Below, in pieces: positions 18,132-27,431 of a DNA stretch of 64,000 nt. A model generated the notes under the pieces. It saw only the letters and a list, made by a program, of their open reading frames with translations, made no database searches and was not told where the DNA came from. The stretch is from JAAXIE01 sp965204245. GTDB lineage: Bacteria; Chloroflexota; Dehalococcoidia; Lucifugimonadales; JAAXIE01. Where the stretch lies: contig CBDBED010000006.1 of NCBI GenBank assembly GCA_965204245.1, forward strand, positions 1 through 64,000, given 5' to 3'. The position numbers and the translations under genes are program-made. Each line of letters opens with the position of its first letter. Position 1 is the stretch's first letter.

Positions 18132-19373
18132 ATGACAACTCAAAGCAGCAGGTTCCTAGACGCACAACACGGCATGATGGAGCGCCGCATCTTCTCCGAC
18201 AAAGAGATATATCGGGAAGAACTGGAGAAAGTCTTTGCCCCAAGCTGGCTCTTCCTCTGCCACGACACGGTCATACCCAACCCCGGCGATTTCTTCACCA
18301 CCTACATGGCCGAAGACCCGGTTCTCGTGACACGCGACGCCTCCGGCCAAGCCCGCGCCTTCCTGAACGTATGTCGCCACCGCGGCAACCGGGTCTGTCG
18401 AGCCGACAGTGGCAACGCCTCGGCCTTCGTCTGTGCCTACCACGGTTGGACCTACGACAATGCCGGTAAGCTAATCGCGGTGCCCAGCCTGCGAGAGGCC
18501 TACTACGATGAACTGGACACTGACAAGTGGGGCCTCGTCCCGGTAGCCAAGATTGACGACTACAAGGGCATGATATTCGCCACCTTCAATCCCGACGCAC
18601 CACCCCTGTTGGACTACCTAGGTGAAATGACCTGGTACATGGACAACTTCTTCGACCGGCACGAGGGTGGCATCGAGATGATTGGCGGCATGCACAAGTG
18701 GGTTGTGCCATGCAACTGGAAGCTGGCGGCTGAGAATTTCGCTGGTGACTCCTATCACGTGCCCTGGACCCACCGCTCCGCCGTCGATGCCCGCTTCAAC
18801 CGCCCAGCCAGCGAAAAGCCGGGCAGGCTCGTCTCAACCGATCAGGGTCACTGCATTCTCGCCCTGAGCCCGGGAGAAACCGCCGACCCGTTGATGCCTG
18901 TGCTGGATGCCTACGAGCAGAAGCATTCGAAAGAAGTGCGCCAGCGGTTGGGCGAGAGGCACGACCTTGTAAACCCCATCGCTGGCAACATCTTCCCCAA
19001 CTTTGCCATCCTTCGCACCGGCTCGCGCACCATACGCGTGTGGCAGCCCCGTGGCCCCGATAAGACGGAGATATGGTCATGGGCCTATGTGGACAAGTCC
19101 GCACCCCAAGAAGTGAAGAACGCCATTCGCCTAGCAGGTTCGCGCGGGTTCGGCCCCACCGGCACCTTCGAGCAGGACGACATGGACAACTGGCAGGAAG
19201 TTACCAACACCAGTCGGGGTGTGGCGTCGCGCCGGATGCCTATGCATACCGCCATGGGACTGGGTCACGAGGGGTTCGACGAGGATCTGATGGCATGGGC
19301 CAGCGACACCCGCATGAGCGAGGCCAACCACCGCGCCTTCTACGGCCGCTGGGCACAGATGATGGGGAGTTAG
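18132..19373 (+). CDS. Rieske ring-hydroxylating oxygenase, alpha subunit
   Basis: A 413-residue protein. The Rieske [2Fe-2S] ligands are C81-x-H83 and C101-x2-H104. The catalytic mononuclear iron site is D206-x2-H209-x4-H214 within NFAGDSYHVPWTH, with a late acidic block FEQDDMDNWQE likely giving the third ligand. It would insert oxygen into an aromatic or other hydrophobic ring. No beta subunit, ferredoxin or reductase gene is nearby, so electron partners must be encoded elsewhere. A close paralogue lies at 39008. AGGGGG precedes the ATG. Confidence 0.95.
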   Translation: MTTQSSRFLDAQHGMMERRIFSDKEIYREELEKVFAPSWLFLCHDTVIPNPGDFFTTYMAEDPVLVTRDASGQARAFLNVCRHRGNRVCRADSGNASAFVCAYHGWTYDNAGKLIAVPSLREAYYDELDTDKWGLVPVAKIDDYKGMIFATFNPDAPPLLDYLGEMTWYMDNFFDRHEGGIEMIGGMHKWVVPCNWKLAAENFAGDSYHVPWTHRSAVDARFNRPASEKPGRLVSTDQGHCILALSPGETADPLMPVLDAYEQKHSKEVRQRLGERHDLVNPIAGNIFPNFAILRTGSRTIRVWQPRGPDKTEIWSWAYVDKSAPQEVKNAIRLAGSRGFGPTGTFEQDDMDNWQEVTNTSRGVASRRMPMHTAMGLGHEGFDEDLMAWASDTRMSEANHRAFYGRWAQMMGS

Positions 19374-19420
19374 TGTGCGGCAAGTCGAGGAGGCTGTGAC
19401 CGTCCTATGGTAGCGACTAG

Positions 19421-19792
19421 CTACCGCCTCAGAGCATTGCGCGCGCTATCCACATTCCGACTCAGGCGGCTAGCTTCATAGTAGAGGTAGTCAACCCACC
19501 TGTCGGCCTCAGCCGCTAGTCGTGCCCTCTTTTTCTCATCTGCTTCAGTCTTAAGTGCATTGAGGCGATTTGTTATTACTACCTTTGCGCCGCGGAAACC
19601 CTTTATACCCACAGCCTCAAGGTGTCCTCTAACCTCCGACCAATCCACATCCAACTCTTTGCAGATTCGTACAATAGTATAGCCATTCTTGGCCATGAGC
19701 ACAGCTTGTTCTCTCTGGGTTTCAGTTAACAATCGTCCATCCCCCGACCTATTTCTGTGTCTTAGTCTATACTTGGAGGGATGGGCAAACAA
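19421..19792 (-). CDS. hypothetical protein with helix-turn-helix-like segment
   Basis: 123 residues, strongly basic. Residues ~22-62 (TETQREQAVLMAKNGYTIVRICKEL...) resemble the helix-turn-helix of resolvase/Hin C-termini: a Q/E-rich helix, then NGYTIVRICKELDV. The C-terminal half is a charged helix. Codons are more AT-rich than in neighbouring genes, which may indicate foreign origin. It might be a small DNA-binding regulator or a remnant of a recombinase; no catalytic domain is present. Confidence 0.5.
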   Translation of the reverse strand: MFAHPSKYRLRHRNRSGDGRLLTETQREQAVLMAKNGYTIVRICKELDVDWSEVRGHLEAVGIKGFRGAKVVITNRLNALKTEADEKKRARLAAEADRWVDYLYYEASRLSRNVDSARNALRR

Positions 19793-19873
19793 GAACTGTT
19801 AATGATAGTAGCCGACTCCGATACGTTAGCCAACCGTCGCGGACATTGTTGTTAGCCAAGACATTAATCAAAC

Positions 19874-20914
19874 CTACAACCCCAACTCAGCCTTCACGAC
19901 TGCTGCTCCCAGTGCCAGTGCTCGCAACTTGCCACGGGCGACATGGCGTGGCAAATACTTCATACCGCAATCCGGCGCCAGCATCAGACGTTCCGCAGGC
20001 AGGTGTTCAAGGGCGGCGCGTATACGCTGTGCGACGGTCTCGGGTGTCTCAACCGTCATGTCACCCAGATCGAGTACTCCTACGATGACTATCTTGGATG
20101 GCAACATCTCCAGCATTGAGAGGTCGAGCTTGGGCTGGGCTGCCTCAATAGAGACCATCTCAGCAGCGGTCCCTTCCAACTCAGGGAGGAACGAATAAGC
20201 CGAAGGCTTTTCCTGCCCACGCATAGACGCGGCATACCCAAAGCAGAGGTGCAACGCCGTCGAACCCTGCACGCCATCCAATGCCCGATTAATGGCCTCA
20301 ACCCCGAATTCCCTAGCATTCTCGACGCGTGCCTGTAACCACGGCTCGTCCAGTTGCACAATATTGGCCCCCGCGTCGAAAAGCTCTTTTACCTCTTCAT
20401 TCACCGCTTGGGCGTAGTCCATGGCTAGTGCCCGGTTGCTGGGGTAATGGTCGTTCTGGGCCTGCTGCGACATCGTGAAGGGACCCGGGATGGTCACCTT
20501 GATACGACGCGTGGTGTTGCTGCGGAGAAATTCCACATCGCCCACCTGCACCGGACGGGTGCGGCGGATGGGGCCAACAACACGGGGAACAGTGGTCGGA
20601 GTTCCGGTACGACCCATGGTCGACCCGGGATTTTCAGGGTCCACTCCCTCCAACGCAGTGGCAAAGCGGTTGGAATAACTTTCGCGGCGTACTTCACCAT
20701 CGCTGATTATGTCAATGCCGGCCATCTCCATATCGCGTATGGCGAGGAGGGTAGCATCATCCTGTGCCTGCTCCAGCAAGTCCGCATCTACTCGCCAGAG
20801 TTGCGGAGCCCTGACCCTCGGCACCAAGCTCCCCTCCAACGCCCCTTGGTCCACCAGCCATGCTGGCTGAGGATAACTGCCCACCACGGTGGTCAATAGC
20901 GGTTCTCGGTACAT
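19874..20914 (-). CDS. MetE C-terminal-like (cobalamin-independent methyltransferase) protein
   Basis: 346 residues corresponding to the catalytic C-terminal half of MetE only. The zinc-binding set is visible: HLCFGYA (His and Cys), a Glu in EMVSIE, and LAPDCGMKYLPR (Cys). The N-terminus LTTVVGSYPQPAWL and QLDEPWLQ also match. Stand-alone proteins of this kind transfer methyl groups from corrinoid proteins or act on small thiols; the methyl donor here is unknown. GGAGGAG precedes the ATG. Divergent from the dienelactone hydrolase gene. Confidence 0.88.
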   Translation of the reverse strand: MYREPLLTTVVGSYPQPAWLVDQGALEGSLVPRVRAPQLWRVDADLLEQAQDDATLLAIRDMEMAGIDIISDGEVRRESYSNRFATALEGVDPENPGSTMGRTGTPTTVPRVVGPIRRTRPVQVGDVEFLRSNTTRRIKVTIPGPFTMSQQAQNDHYPSNRALAMDYAQAVNEEVKELFDAGANIVQLDEPWLQARVENAREFGVEAINRALDGVQGSTALHLCFGYAASMRGQEKPSAYSFLPELEGTAAEMVSIEAAQPKLDLSMLEMLPSKIVIVGVLDLGDMTVETPETVAQRIRAALEHLPAERLMLAPDCGMKYLPRHVARGKLRALALGAAVVKAELGL

Positions 20915-21007
20915 GGTATGCTCTCCTCCTACGCCATCCTAACCCGTCCCGGCATATCGCGGGAAGGGACATTCCCTCGCGCTGAAATTCTCGAGGCGGA
21001 GGTGTCC

Positions 21008-21784
21008 ATGGCCAATCAGATAACACCCCCCGGTGCCATCTATTCGCTCGCAGACATGAAGTGCTACGAGGTGACCTACACCGGGTACAACGGCGACCCC
21101 GTGCCCGCCTATGTGGCCCGCCCCGCCGATGAGGAACAGCACCCCGGGGTCATCATCGTTCACGGAGTTCACGGCTACGAGGAGCACCTGAAGGACGTAG
21201 CGCGGCGCCTTGCCGTCCACGGCTACGCCGCCATTCTTCCTGCCCTTTACAGCCGCAACGAGTTCACCACAGTTGTGGAAGAAGCGGATGTCCAGATGAC
21301 AGGCCAGTGGCTGCGAAACCGGCCCAACGCCCAAGCGAACGCCGATTTACAGGGAGCGCTCGATTTCTTGCGCGCGGCCCCCTTCGTCAATGACCGCATC
21401 GGCGTCGTCGGCTTCTGCTCCGGGGGCCGTGTCGGACTTGTTTTCGCCTGCAACACCTCGGGGCTTGGCTGCTACGTCAACTTCTATTCCAACGGCATCA
21501 TAGCCCCAACTGATGCCAACCCCGTGCCTCCTATTGATATGGTGAACGACCTCTGCTGCCCCATGCTTGGTCTGTTCGGAGATGACGACCCCAATCCGTC
21601 ACAGGAAGACGTGGCCAAACTCGGAGCGGAATTATCCAGATGCGGGAAGACTTACGAGATTGTGAGCTACCCTGATGCAGCCCATGCCTTCTTTTCCGAC
21701 ACCCGGCCTAGCTACCGGCCCGAGGCCTGCCACATGGCATGGGGACGTACCCTGGAATGGTTCAGCAGGTACTTGAAGTCCTGA
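21008..21784 (+). CDS. dienelactone hydrolase family protein
   Basis: A 258-residue alpha/beta hydrolase. The catalytic triad regions are visible: the nucleophile elbow GFCSGGR with Cys as in true dienelactone hydrolases, an Asp in FGDDDPNPS, and the His in PDAAHAFFSD. HGVHGYEEHLKDVARRLAVHGY contains the oxyanion region. It should open dienelactones formed in chloroaromatic or catechol breakdown, or similar esters. ATG 21008 was chosen over earlier in-frame codons because GGAGGTG sits 6 nt upstream. Confidence 0.92.
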   Translation: MANQITPPGAIYSLADMKCYEVTYTGYNGDPVPAYVARPADEEQHPGVIIVHGVHGYEEHLKDVARRLAVHGYAAILPALYSRNEFTTVVEEADVQMTGQWLRNRPNAQANADLQGALDFLRAAPFVNDRIGVVGFCSGGRVGLVFACNTSGLGCYVNFYSNGIIAPTDANPVPPIDMVNDLCCPMLGLFGDDDPNPSQEDVAKLGAELSRCGKTYEIVSYPDAAHAFFSDTRPSYRPEACHMAWGRTLEWFSRYLKS

Positions 21785-21805
21785 CCCAGTCTACAGGCTT
21801 CAGGG

Positions 21806-23155
21806 CTAGGGACGAATAACCCCCACGTCTCCCTGGATGGTGATTTCGGTCCCGTAGGGGCGGGAGACATCCTGAAGCCACTTCAGGGTCTGCTGGGCCA
21901 TAGGCCCCTCTGCGAGCACTGGCCTGCCTCGTTGGGCAATTGGACGTCCGAATCCCATATCGATGGGATACAGGACGATCTCACGCAAGTCGCCTCCAGC
22001 GTAATTACACACCGCCACCACGCTCTGCCAGAAGACAGGATCACCAGCGAAGGCGCGAGTTCCCCCACCGGAACGGGCATCAAGGTAGTCCCCCGGAGTC
22101 TGGTCGTAGCCCAGCTTGAACCGGCGGTACGCCTCATCGGGCACCCACAAAACGCTCTCGTTCTGAAATATGAAATTCCCCAAGCTGTAGAAGATCGGCC
22201 GCCCCTTGTATATCTCGATTCCCCGCAGGAAGTGCGGCCCGTGTCCTGCGAAGAGCGCACAACCCTGGTCAATCGTCCACCGCGCGAACTCTTCCAAAAA
22301 TTCCGGCGGTGAGACGCGGGAATGGCCGTGATAGTCCCCCGATTCACCACTCTCGTGGCAATGGACGCCATAAATCACCCAGTCGGACTGCTTTTGGGCA
22401 CCCCTTATCCACTTGCCGATCCCGCCTAGGTCATCCTGATTGACCGAAGTCTCCATACGGAACTGCTCGTCAAGCACGAACCGCTTCTCCAGGAATTCCA
22501 CCTCTGTGGCTGGGTCCAACTCTTCCTCGCCCCCTCGAAAACCGAAGGCTTCGTAGGCATCGTGGGCTTCTTGATAGCCCAGTTGGCGGTTGGCGCGGTG
22601 CAGGGCGTCGAACACCTCACGGTCCACATGATGCACCAGCTTGTGCCGCAGGGCGTTGATCCCAGGACGTCCACGGAAGTCAGGCCTGCCCGGCCCTGCC
22701 CGGGACTGGTCGCTGAAGGTGCTGGAAGCCGACATGACGGCCAGTCTTCCGCGGCCGGAGTCCACGTAGGCTGGAGCACGTGCTTCATCAATGCTGCGCC
22801 CGCCACCTGCTTGCGGCAGGTCGATTTCCCTGCAATGGTCCAGAGTAGTGAGAAAGCCCCCCTCGGAGAAGTCAAAAGAGTGATTGTTCGCCGTGGTGAC
22901 GGCATCTATGCCCATCCACTTCAGTTCGTCCAAGTTCCGCGGATCGGAACGGGTGTAAGTGGCGTTGCTCCACTGCCAGCTACTCTCGTAGTCATGGAAC
23001 AGCATCTCCAAATTGACAACGCTAGCATCGGCCCGGTGCAGGATGTCCCTCAGCTTCAAGAACCCGTCCTCATTGAAGGCACGCATCCGGCGAGTAATCA
23101 TGGCGTCGCCACCAACAGCAATGGAGATGTCGCGTTTTTCGGCGTTATAAATCAC
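21806..23155 (-). CDS. CapA-family metallophosphoesterase-like protein
   Basis: 449 residues, GTG start with AGGAGG. Typical CapA blocks are present: SIAVGGDAM at the start, ADASVVNLEM, DAVTTANNHSFDF, VIYGVHCHESG, FAGHGPHFLRGIEIYKGRPIFYSLGNFIF. CapA is linked to poly-gamma-glutamate synthesis in Bacillus, but many relatives have other, unknown substrates. No signal peptide is visible, so it may be cytoplasmic. No other capsule genes are adjacent. Convergent with dienelactone hydrolase. Confidence 0.88.
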   Translation of the reverse strand: MIYNAEKRDISIAVGGDAMITRRMRAFNEDGFLKLRDILHRADASVVNLEMLFHDYESSWQWSNATYTRSDPRNLDELKWMGIDAVTTANNHSFDFSEGGFLTTLDHCREIDLPQAGGGRSIDEARAPAYVDSGRGRLAVMSASSTFSDQSRAGPGRPDFRGRPGINALRHKLVHHVDREVFDALHRANRQLGYQEAHDAYEAFGFRGGEEELDPATEVEFLEKRFVLDEQFRMETSVNQDDLGGIGKWIRGAQKQSDWVIYGVHCHESGESGDYHGHSRVSPPEFLEEFARWTIDQGCALFAGHGPHFLRGIEIYKGRPIFYSLGNFIFQNESVLWVPDEAYRRFKLGYDQTPGDYLDARSGGGTRAFAGDPVFWQSVVAVCNYAGGDLREIVLYPIDMGFGRPIAQRGRPVLAEGPMAQQTLKWLQDVSRPYGTEITIQGDVGVIRP

Positions 23156-23208
23156 GAGGGCCTCCTAGCAGAGGTGGTAGTCTGACCGCAGGCATTGAGG
23201 CAGCGGCG

Positions 23209-23237
23209 ACGCTATACCCCTGCTATTACCGTGTCAA
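23209..23237 (-). promoter_or_regulatory. candidate promoter of the CapA gene
   Basis: On the minus strand TTGACA (23237-23232) precedes TATAGC (15-nt spacer) or TAGCGT (17-nt spacer), 50-80 nt before the GTG start. The -10 element is weak. Confidence 0.35.
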
Positions 23238-23364
23238 GAGCGCGGCAAGTTGGCAAGATGAACAGACCCGATGTAGCCCTCTCTTCAAAGCAGTCAAGGA
23301 AAGGCGTATGCTAAGCCTTGTCGGGATTCGAGGTACAAAGCGATCCCACAACAGGAGCGTGGCA

Positions 23365-23826
23365 ATGTCCGAAAACTTGGAAGCGCGAATCCAGAGGTTG
23401 GAGGACATCGAGAACATACGAGCCCTCAAGGCCCGCTACTGCATGTACTGCGACGACCACTATGATGTGGAAGGCCTTGCCAGTCTGTTCACCGAGGATG
23501 CCGTTTGGGATGGAGGCATCCGGGGCAAAGCCATAGGCAGGGACGGTATTCGTGAGTTCTTTCAGCGCGCCCCGGAACGTCTGCCCTTCGCCGTGCACAT
23601 GGTGATGAACCCGCTTATTGAGGTCAACGGCGACGAGGCAACGGGCGTCTGGTATCTGTTCCAAGCCTGTACCTACGCGCGAGGCGACCAAGCAGTATGG
23701 GGCTCCGCCAGGTATGACGAAGAGTATGTACGGGTGGACGGGCGGTGGATGTTCAAGAACCTGCGAATCACCTCAAACTTCTGGACACCCTTCGACCAAG
23801 GCTGGGCCAAAGCCCAGTTCGTTTAA
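23365..23826 (+). CDS. SnoaL-like / nuclear transport factor 2-fold protein
   Basis: A 153-residue protein of the SnoaL-like fold. It starts MSENLEARIQRLEDIENIRALKARY and continues YDVEGLASLFTEDAVWDGG, the usual family opening, with the later cone-forming strands GVWYLFQACTY and RVDGRWMFKNLRI. Members act as small cyclases, isomerases, dehydratases or non-catalytic scaffolds. ATG 23365 follows ACAGGAGC. It sits 30 nt before the ureohydrolase gene, possibly in one transcript. Confidence 0.85.
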   Translation: MSENLEARIQRLEDIENIRALKARYCMYCDDHYDVEGLASLFTEDAVWDGGIRGKAIGRDGIREFFQRAPERLPFAVHMVMNPLIEVNGDEATGVWYLFQACTYARGDQAVWGSARYDEEYVRVDGRWMFKNLRITSNFWTPFDQGWAKAQFV

Positions 23827-23856
23827 GACCCTGCATCAGGCTCCAAGGGAGATGTC

Positions 23857-24831
23857 GTGACACAAGAGTCGCCCAATACTCAAGCAACAGACGGGGACTG
23901 GCCCATAGTAAAGGCCCACCCCAGGAGCTTCTTCAAGGCGCCTCTGTGTACTGACTTGGACACTCTCGATGCCGACGTTGCCTTTATCGGTGTGCCCTTC
24001 GACCAAGGCACTCTCGGACGGCCCGGAGCGCGTTATGGGCCCGACGCCATACGGGACGCACCCCGGGGCTATTCCTACGCCGACCCATTTGGACGTGGTG
24101 CGGAAGCCGAGGGATACTACGACATAGAAGCTGGCGACGAGTTGCTGCGAGGCATCACCATGGCCGACTGCGGCAACATCAACATCCTCCCGGTGGACCT
24201 TCATCGCAACTTCGACAAGCTGACCCAGGTCGTGGAGAAGGTCGCGGCCCAAGGGGCATTCCCAGTCATCGTTGGCGGCGACCACGCCATCACCTATCCC
24301 GCGGTGCGGGGGCTATCCCGGTTTGAGCCTCTCAACATCGTCCATTTCGACGCCCACATGGACTACTCCCACGACTACCAAGGGGTCCTCTACACCCACG
24401 GCAGCCCCATACGCCGCTGTCGTGAACTCCCCTTCGTCGGGCACATAAGCTCGGTGGGCATCCGGGTCGCGCGACGCCAACCCTATGAAGACTCCCAGCG
24501 CGACGGAAGTCTTATCATCACCACGAAGCAGTTTCGGGACATGGGCCCCGAGGCCGTGGCAGCCCAGATTCCCCGCGGCGAAAACCTCTACATCACCTTC
24601 GATATCGACGTGATGGACCCCAGCCAAGCACCTGGTACAGGTACTCCGGAGGTGGGAGGCTTGGTGTACGATGAAGCATACCCCTGCCTGATGGCGTTGG
24701 TACGGGACCATAATCTGGTGGCTATGGACTTGGTGGAGGTGGCCCCTCCCTACGATTCCTCGGAACTGACGGTACAGTACGCATCCAAGCTAATAATCGA
24801 CGTGCTAGCCGCTCGGTTCCCCTCCAAGTGA
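23857..24831 (+). CDS. agmatinase / ureohydrolase family protein
   Basis: 324 residues, GTG start with AAGGGAG. The binuclear manganese motifs are complete: GGDHAIT, FDAHMDYSH and DIDVMDPSQAPGTGTPEVGG. It hydrolyses a guanidino group to release urea from agmatine, guanidinobutyrate or similar. The GTGA overlap with the next gene (stop of one inside start of the other) couples it translationally to an MFS carrier, which may handle its substrate or the polyamine product. Length is normal for the family. Confidence 0.92.
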   Translation: MTQESPNTQATDGDWPIVKAHPRSFFKAPLCTDLDTLDADVAFIGVPFDQGTLGRPGARYGPDAIRDAPRGYSYADPFGRGAEAEGYYDIEAGDELLRGITMADCGNINILPVDLHRNFDKLTQVVEKVAAQGAFPVIVGGDHAITYPAVRGLSRFEPLNIVHFDAHMDYSHDYQGVLYTHGSPIRRCRELPFVGHISSVGIRVARRQPYEDSQRDGSLIITTKQFRDMGPEAVAAQIPRGENLYITFDIDVMDPSQAPGTGTPEVGGLVYDEAYPCLMALVRDHNLVAMDLVEVAPPYDSSELTVQYASKLIIDVLAARFPSK

Positions 24832-26192
24832 GACGGAGGGACAAGTCGACGCCTGACGAACAGGCCCCCAGCGTGAACGGGGTCCGGTTCAGGCGACGCA
24901 CCCTTGGCGGGCGCCCGCTAAGGGCATTTACCTACACACCGTTCCGCATATTGTGGGTAGCCTCGCTCATATCCTTTATCTCCTTCTTCATGGTGCTCAC
25001 CGCTCGCGGTTGGTTACTGCAGCGGGAGACCGGGGACCCGTTCCAAGTGACCGCAATTCATGCGGTCGCCATGCTGCCCATGTTGCTTTTTTCCGGCTGG
25101 GGCGGTGTGCTTGCAGACCGTTTTACCCGCCGTTCCGTCTTGGTCATGGGCGAAACTTTCAACTTCTTCATCATTGGCCTGCAGACTGTCCTGCTCTTCC
25201 TGGGAGTACACGATGTCTGGCCAGTGTATGTTTTGGCATTGGCCAATGGCTCAGTGTTCGCTCTATATCATCCTGCGCGAAACGCCATGGTGCCCAATGT
25301 TGTAAAACCTCGCGACCTGCGTAGCGCCGTCATACTCTTCACCACCATATTCGCTGTGTCCCAGATCATAGGCCCAGGCATGGCAGGCTACCTGATTAAG
25401 TGGTCAAGCATGAGCATGACCTTCCTAGTAGCCACGTTGCTGGTGCTACCCGCCGGAGCCATGGCTTTGTTGCTGCCAAGCGGTAGCAGCAATCAAAGGC
25501 CAGCCGCCAATGGCACATGGAATTCCATCATGGAGGGGATGCAATATATCTGGGCCAGGCCTCTTCTAATCGGACTCACCCTCCTCGGTCTTGTCGGAAC
25601 TCTGTTCGCCCTCCCCTACAACTCCATACTGCCTGTGTTCGCAGACGACATCCTGCACGCCGGGCCGCAAGGACTGGGACTCTTGGGGGTTGCGGCAGGA
25701 GTTGGCGGGATTTTCGGAGTTATCACTGTCGCCTTTTTCAGCGGTCACCGCCAGTTGAAGGCCTTGCTGTTGGGTGGCGGGGTAGTGCTGGGTCTGGCCA
25801 TACTGTTCTTCGCTCTTTCCACCTCGTTCCCGCTCTCGCTCGCCCTAGTGGCCATTGTAGGGTTCATGATGCAGTTGTTCCTGACAAGCAATATGGCACT
25901 ATTACAAATAGCCTCCCCCGACTATATCCGTGGGCGGGTCATCGGGATACGGCTGATAGTGATGGGGATGGGACCCTTCGGAGTGGTCCTATTGGGTACG
26001 GGAGCCCAATTCATCGACCCAGCCTACAGCCTGGCTCTATTCGGTGGCCTCACTGCCGGGCTTGTTGTACTTGTGGCGCTAGCCATACCGGCTCTGCGCA
26101 GCGCTGAACAGCACGTGATGCAGGATACAGGGTCTCCTTCGCAGAGGACGCCAGCGGAGGCTCTTGAGGTAGCGGAAGGGGACGGGAATTGA
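24828..26192 (+). CDS. MFS transporter (efflux-type)
   Basis: 454 residues, GTG start overlapping the ureohydrolase stop by 4 nt. The N-terminus is cytosolic and basic, followed by about 12 membrane segments starting at FRILWVASLISFISFFMVL; the A-motif region reads GVLADRFTRRSVLVMGE. The arrangement resembles the enterobactin-exporter/MFS_3 group. The C-terminal ~30 residues are polar. The translational coupling suggests a functional link with the ureohydrolase, but the substrate is not visible. Confidence 0.87.
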   Translation: MRRRDKSTPDEQAPSVNGVRFRRRTLGGRPLRAFTYTPFRILWVASLISFISFFMVLTARGWLLQRETGDPFQVTAIHAVAMLPMLLFSGWGGVLADRFTRRSVLVMGETFNFFIIGLQTVLLFLGVHDVWPVYVLALANGSVFALYHPARNAMVPNVVKPRDLRSAVILFTTIFAVSQIIGPGMAGYLIKWSSMSMTFLVATLLVLPAGAMALLLPSGSSNQRPAANGTWNSIMEGMQYIWARPLLIGLTLLGLVGTLFALPYNSILPVFADDILHAGPQGLGLLGVAAGVGGIFGVITVAFFSGHRQLKALLLGGGVVLGLAILFFALSTSFPLSLALVAIVGFMMQLFLTSNMALLQIASPDYIRGRVIGIRLIVMGMGPFGVVLLGTGAQFIDPAYSLALFGGLTAGLVVLVALAIPALRSAEQHVMQDTGSPSQRTPAEALEVAEGDGN

Positions 26193-26193
26193 C

Positions 26194-27069
26194 GTGCGTC
26201 TTTATCTCGTGGACGGGACGTACGAACTATTCCGTGCCTACTTTGCCATGCCTTCGACCCAGACTCCTGACGGCCAGCCCAACGGCGCGGTCCGCGGGTT
26301 GGTACAGACCCTATTGGCCCTGCTACGGCGCGATCAACCCACACACATTGCTTGCGCCTTCGACCACGTAATTGAGTCCTTCCGGAATCGCATGTTCGCT
26401 GACTATAAGACGGGAGAGGGCACGCCTCAGGAGTTGCTGGACCAGTTTGACTTGGCGGAGAGGGCGGCCGAAAGCCTTGGCATCGCCGTATGGCCCATGA
26501 CTGAGTTCGAGGCCGACGACGCCTTGGCAGCAGCGGCATCCCGTTGGGCCTCTGCTCCAAGGATGGAGCAGGTGGTCATCTGCTCGCCGGACAAGGATTT
26601 GGCGCAGGTGGTAAGAGGCTCCCATGTGGTGTGCTTGGACCGGCGACGCAACCAGACAATGGACGAAGATGGCGTTGTAGCCAAGTTCGGCGTGCGGCCA
26701 GAGTCTATGCCCGACTACCTCGCATTGGTCGGAGATTCCGCTGACGGAATACCGGGTATCCCCCGCTGGGGGGCCAAGAGCACGGCGCAGGTCTTATCAC
26801 ACTACACCCATTTGGAGGCAATACCTGATGATGCGTCGTCGTGGGATGTGGAGTTGCGCGGTGCGCCAGCACTGGCTGCCAGCCTTGCCGAGCGCCGGGA
26901 AGACGCCGCCCTCTACAAGCAGTTGGCCACGCTGAGGACGGATACGCCACTGCCCCACTCGCTGGAGGAGTTGGAGTGGCAGGGTGTCCCGCGCGGGCTG
27001 TACGTCGCCTTTTGCGAGGAGTTGGGGCTGGGGAACCTAGCGGACGCTCCTCACCAGTGGGCGGAGTAA
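26194..27069 (+). CDS. 5'-3' exonuclease (Pol I N-terminal domain-like)
   Basis: 291 residues, GTG start 1 nt after the MFS stop. It resembles the stand-alone 5' nuclease domain of DNA polymerase I: LYLVDGTYELFRAYFAMP, EADDALAAAASR, CSPDKDLAQVV and GDSADGIPGIPRWGAKSTAQVL, giving the acidic metal ligands and the helix-hairpin-helix. It would remove RNA primers or flaps. The 3' end overlaps the end of the convergent MNT gene by 19 nt. Confidence 0.92.
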   Translation: MRLYLVDGTYELFRAYFAMPSTQTPDGQPNGAVRGLVQTLLALLRRDQPTHIACAFDHVIESFRNRMFADYKTGEGTPQELLDQFDLAERAAESLGIAVWPMTEFEADDALAAAASRWASAPRMEQVVICSPDKDLAQVVRGSHVVCLDRRRNQTMDEDGVVAKFGVRPESMPDYLALVGDSADGIPGIPRWGAKSTAQVLSHYTHLEAIPDDASSWDVELRGAPALAASLAERREDAALYKQLATLRTDTPLPHSLEELEWQGVPRGLYVAFCEELGLGNLADAPHQWAE

Positions 27070-27431
27070 GCCGCGCCTTCTCCCCGCTTTATCAGCACTA
27101 CATAGTCGCGCTCAATCTCGCGGTGAAAGCTCTCCGGTAGGTCCGCCCAGTCGTGCGGTTGAACGAGGATTGGAATATTCGATTCTTCCAACGCTTCGAT
27201 GAGGCCGACGAACGCACTGGCCGTAACTTGCCCCAAACTCGGGGAACGAATCACGAGGTCCAAGTCACTGCCGTCGTGGCTCTGGCCGTTGACGCGACTG
27301 CCATAGGCCCACACCTCACAGCCCGGCACGTATTGCAGCAGTAATCTTTCTAGCTCTTCCCGGTGGCGTGGGGGCAGGGCCAGACGTTCTTTGTAGTCAT
27401 GGACAGCCTGTCGATTAGTCATTGTTGCCAC
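27051..27431 (-). CDS. MNT-type nucleotidyltransferase (HEPN/MNT pair)
   Basis: 126 residues. The minimal nucleotidyltransferase signature GSRVNGQSHDGSDLDLVI is complete (GSxxxG...SDxDL). In HEPN/MNT toxin-antitoxin pairs such proteins AMPylate or otherwise silence the HEPN ribonuclease. It overlaps the upstream HEPN gene by 17 nt, and its 3' end overlaps the exonuclease gene. It probably forms a complex with the HEPN protein. Confidence 0.88.
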   Translation of the reverse strand: MATMTNRQAVHDYKERLALPPRHREELERLLLQYVPGCEVWAYGSRVNGQSHDGSDLDLVIRSPSLGQVTASAFVGLIEALEESNIPILVQPHDWADLPESFHREIERDYVVLIKRGEGAAYSAHW

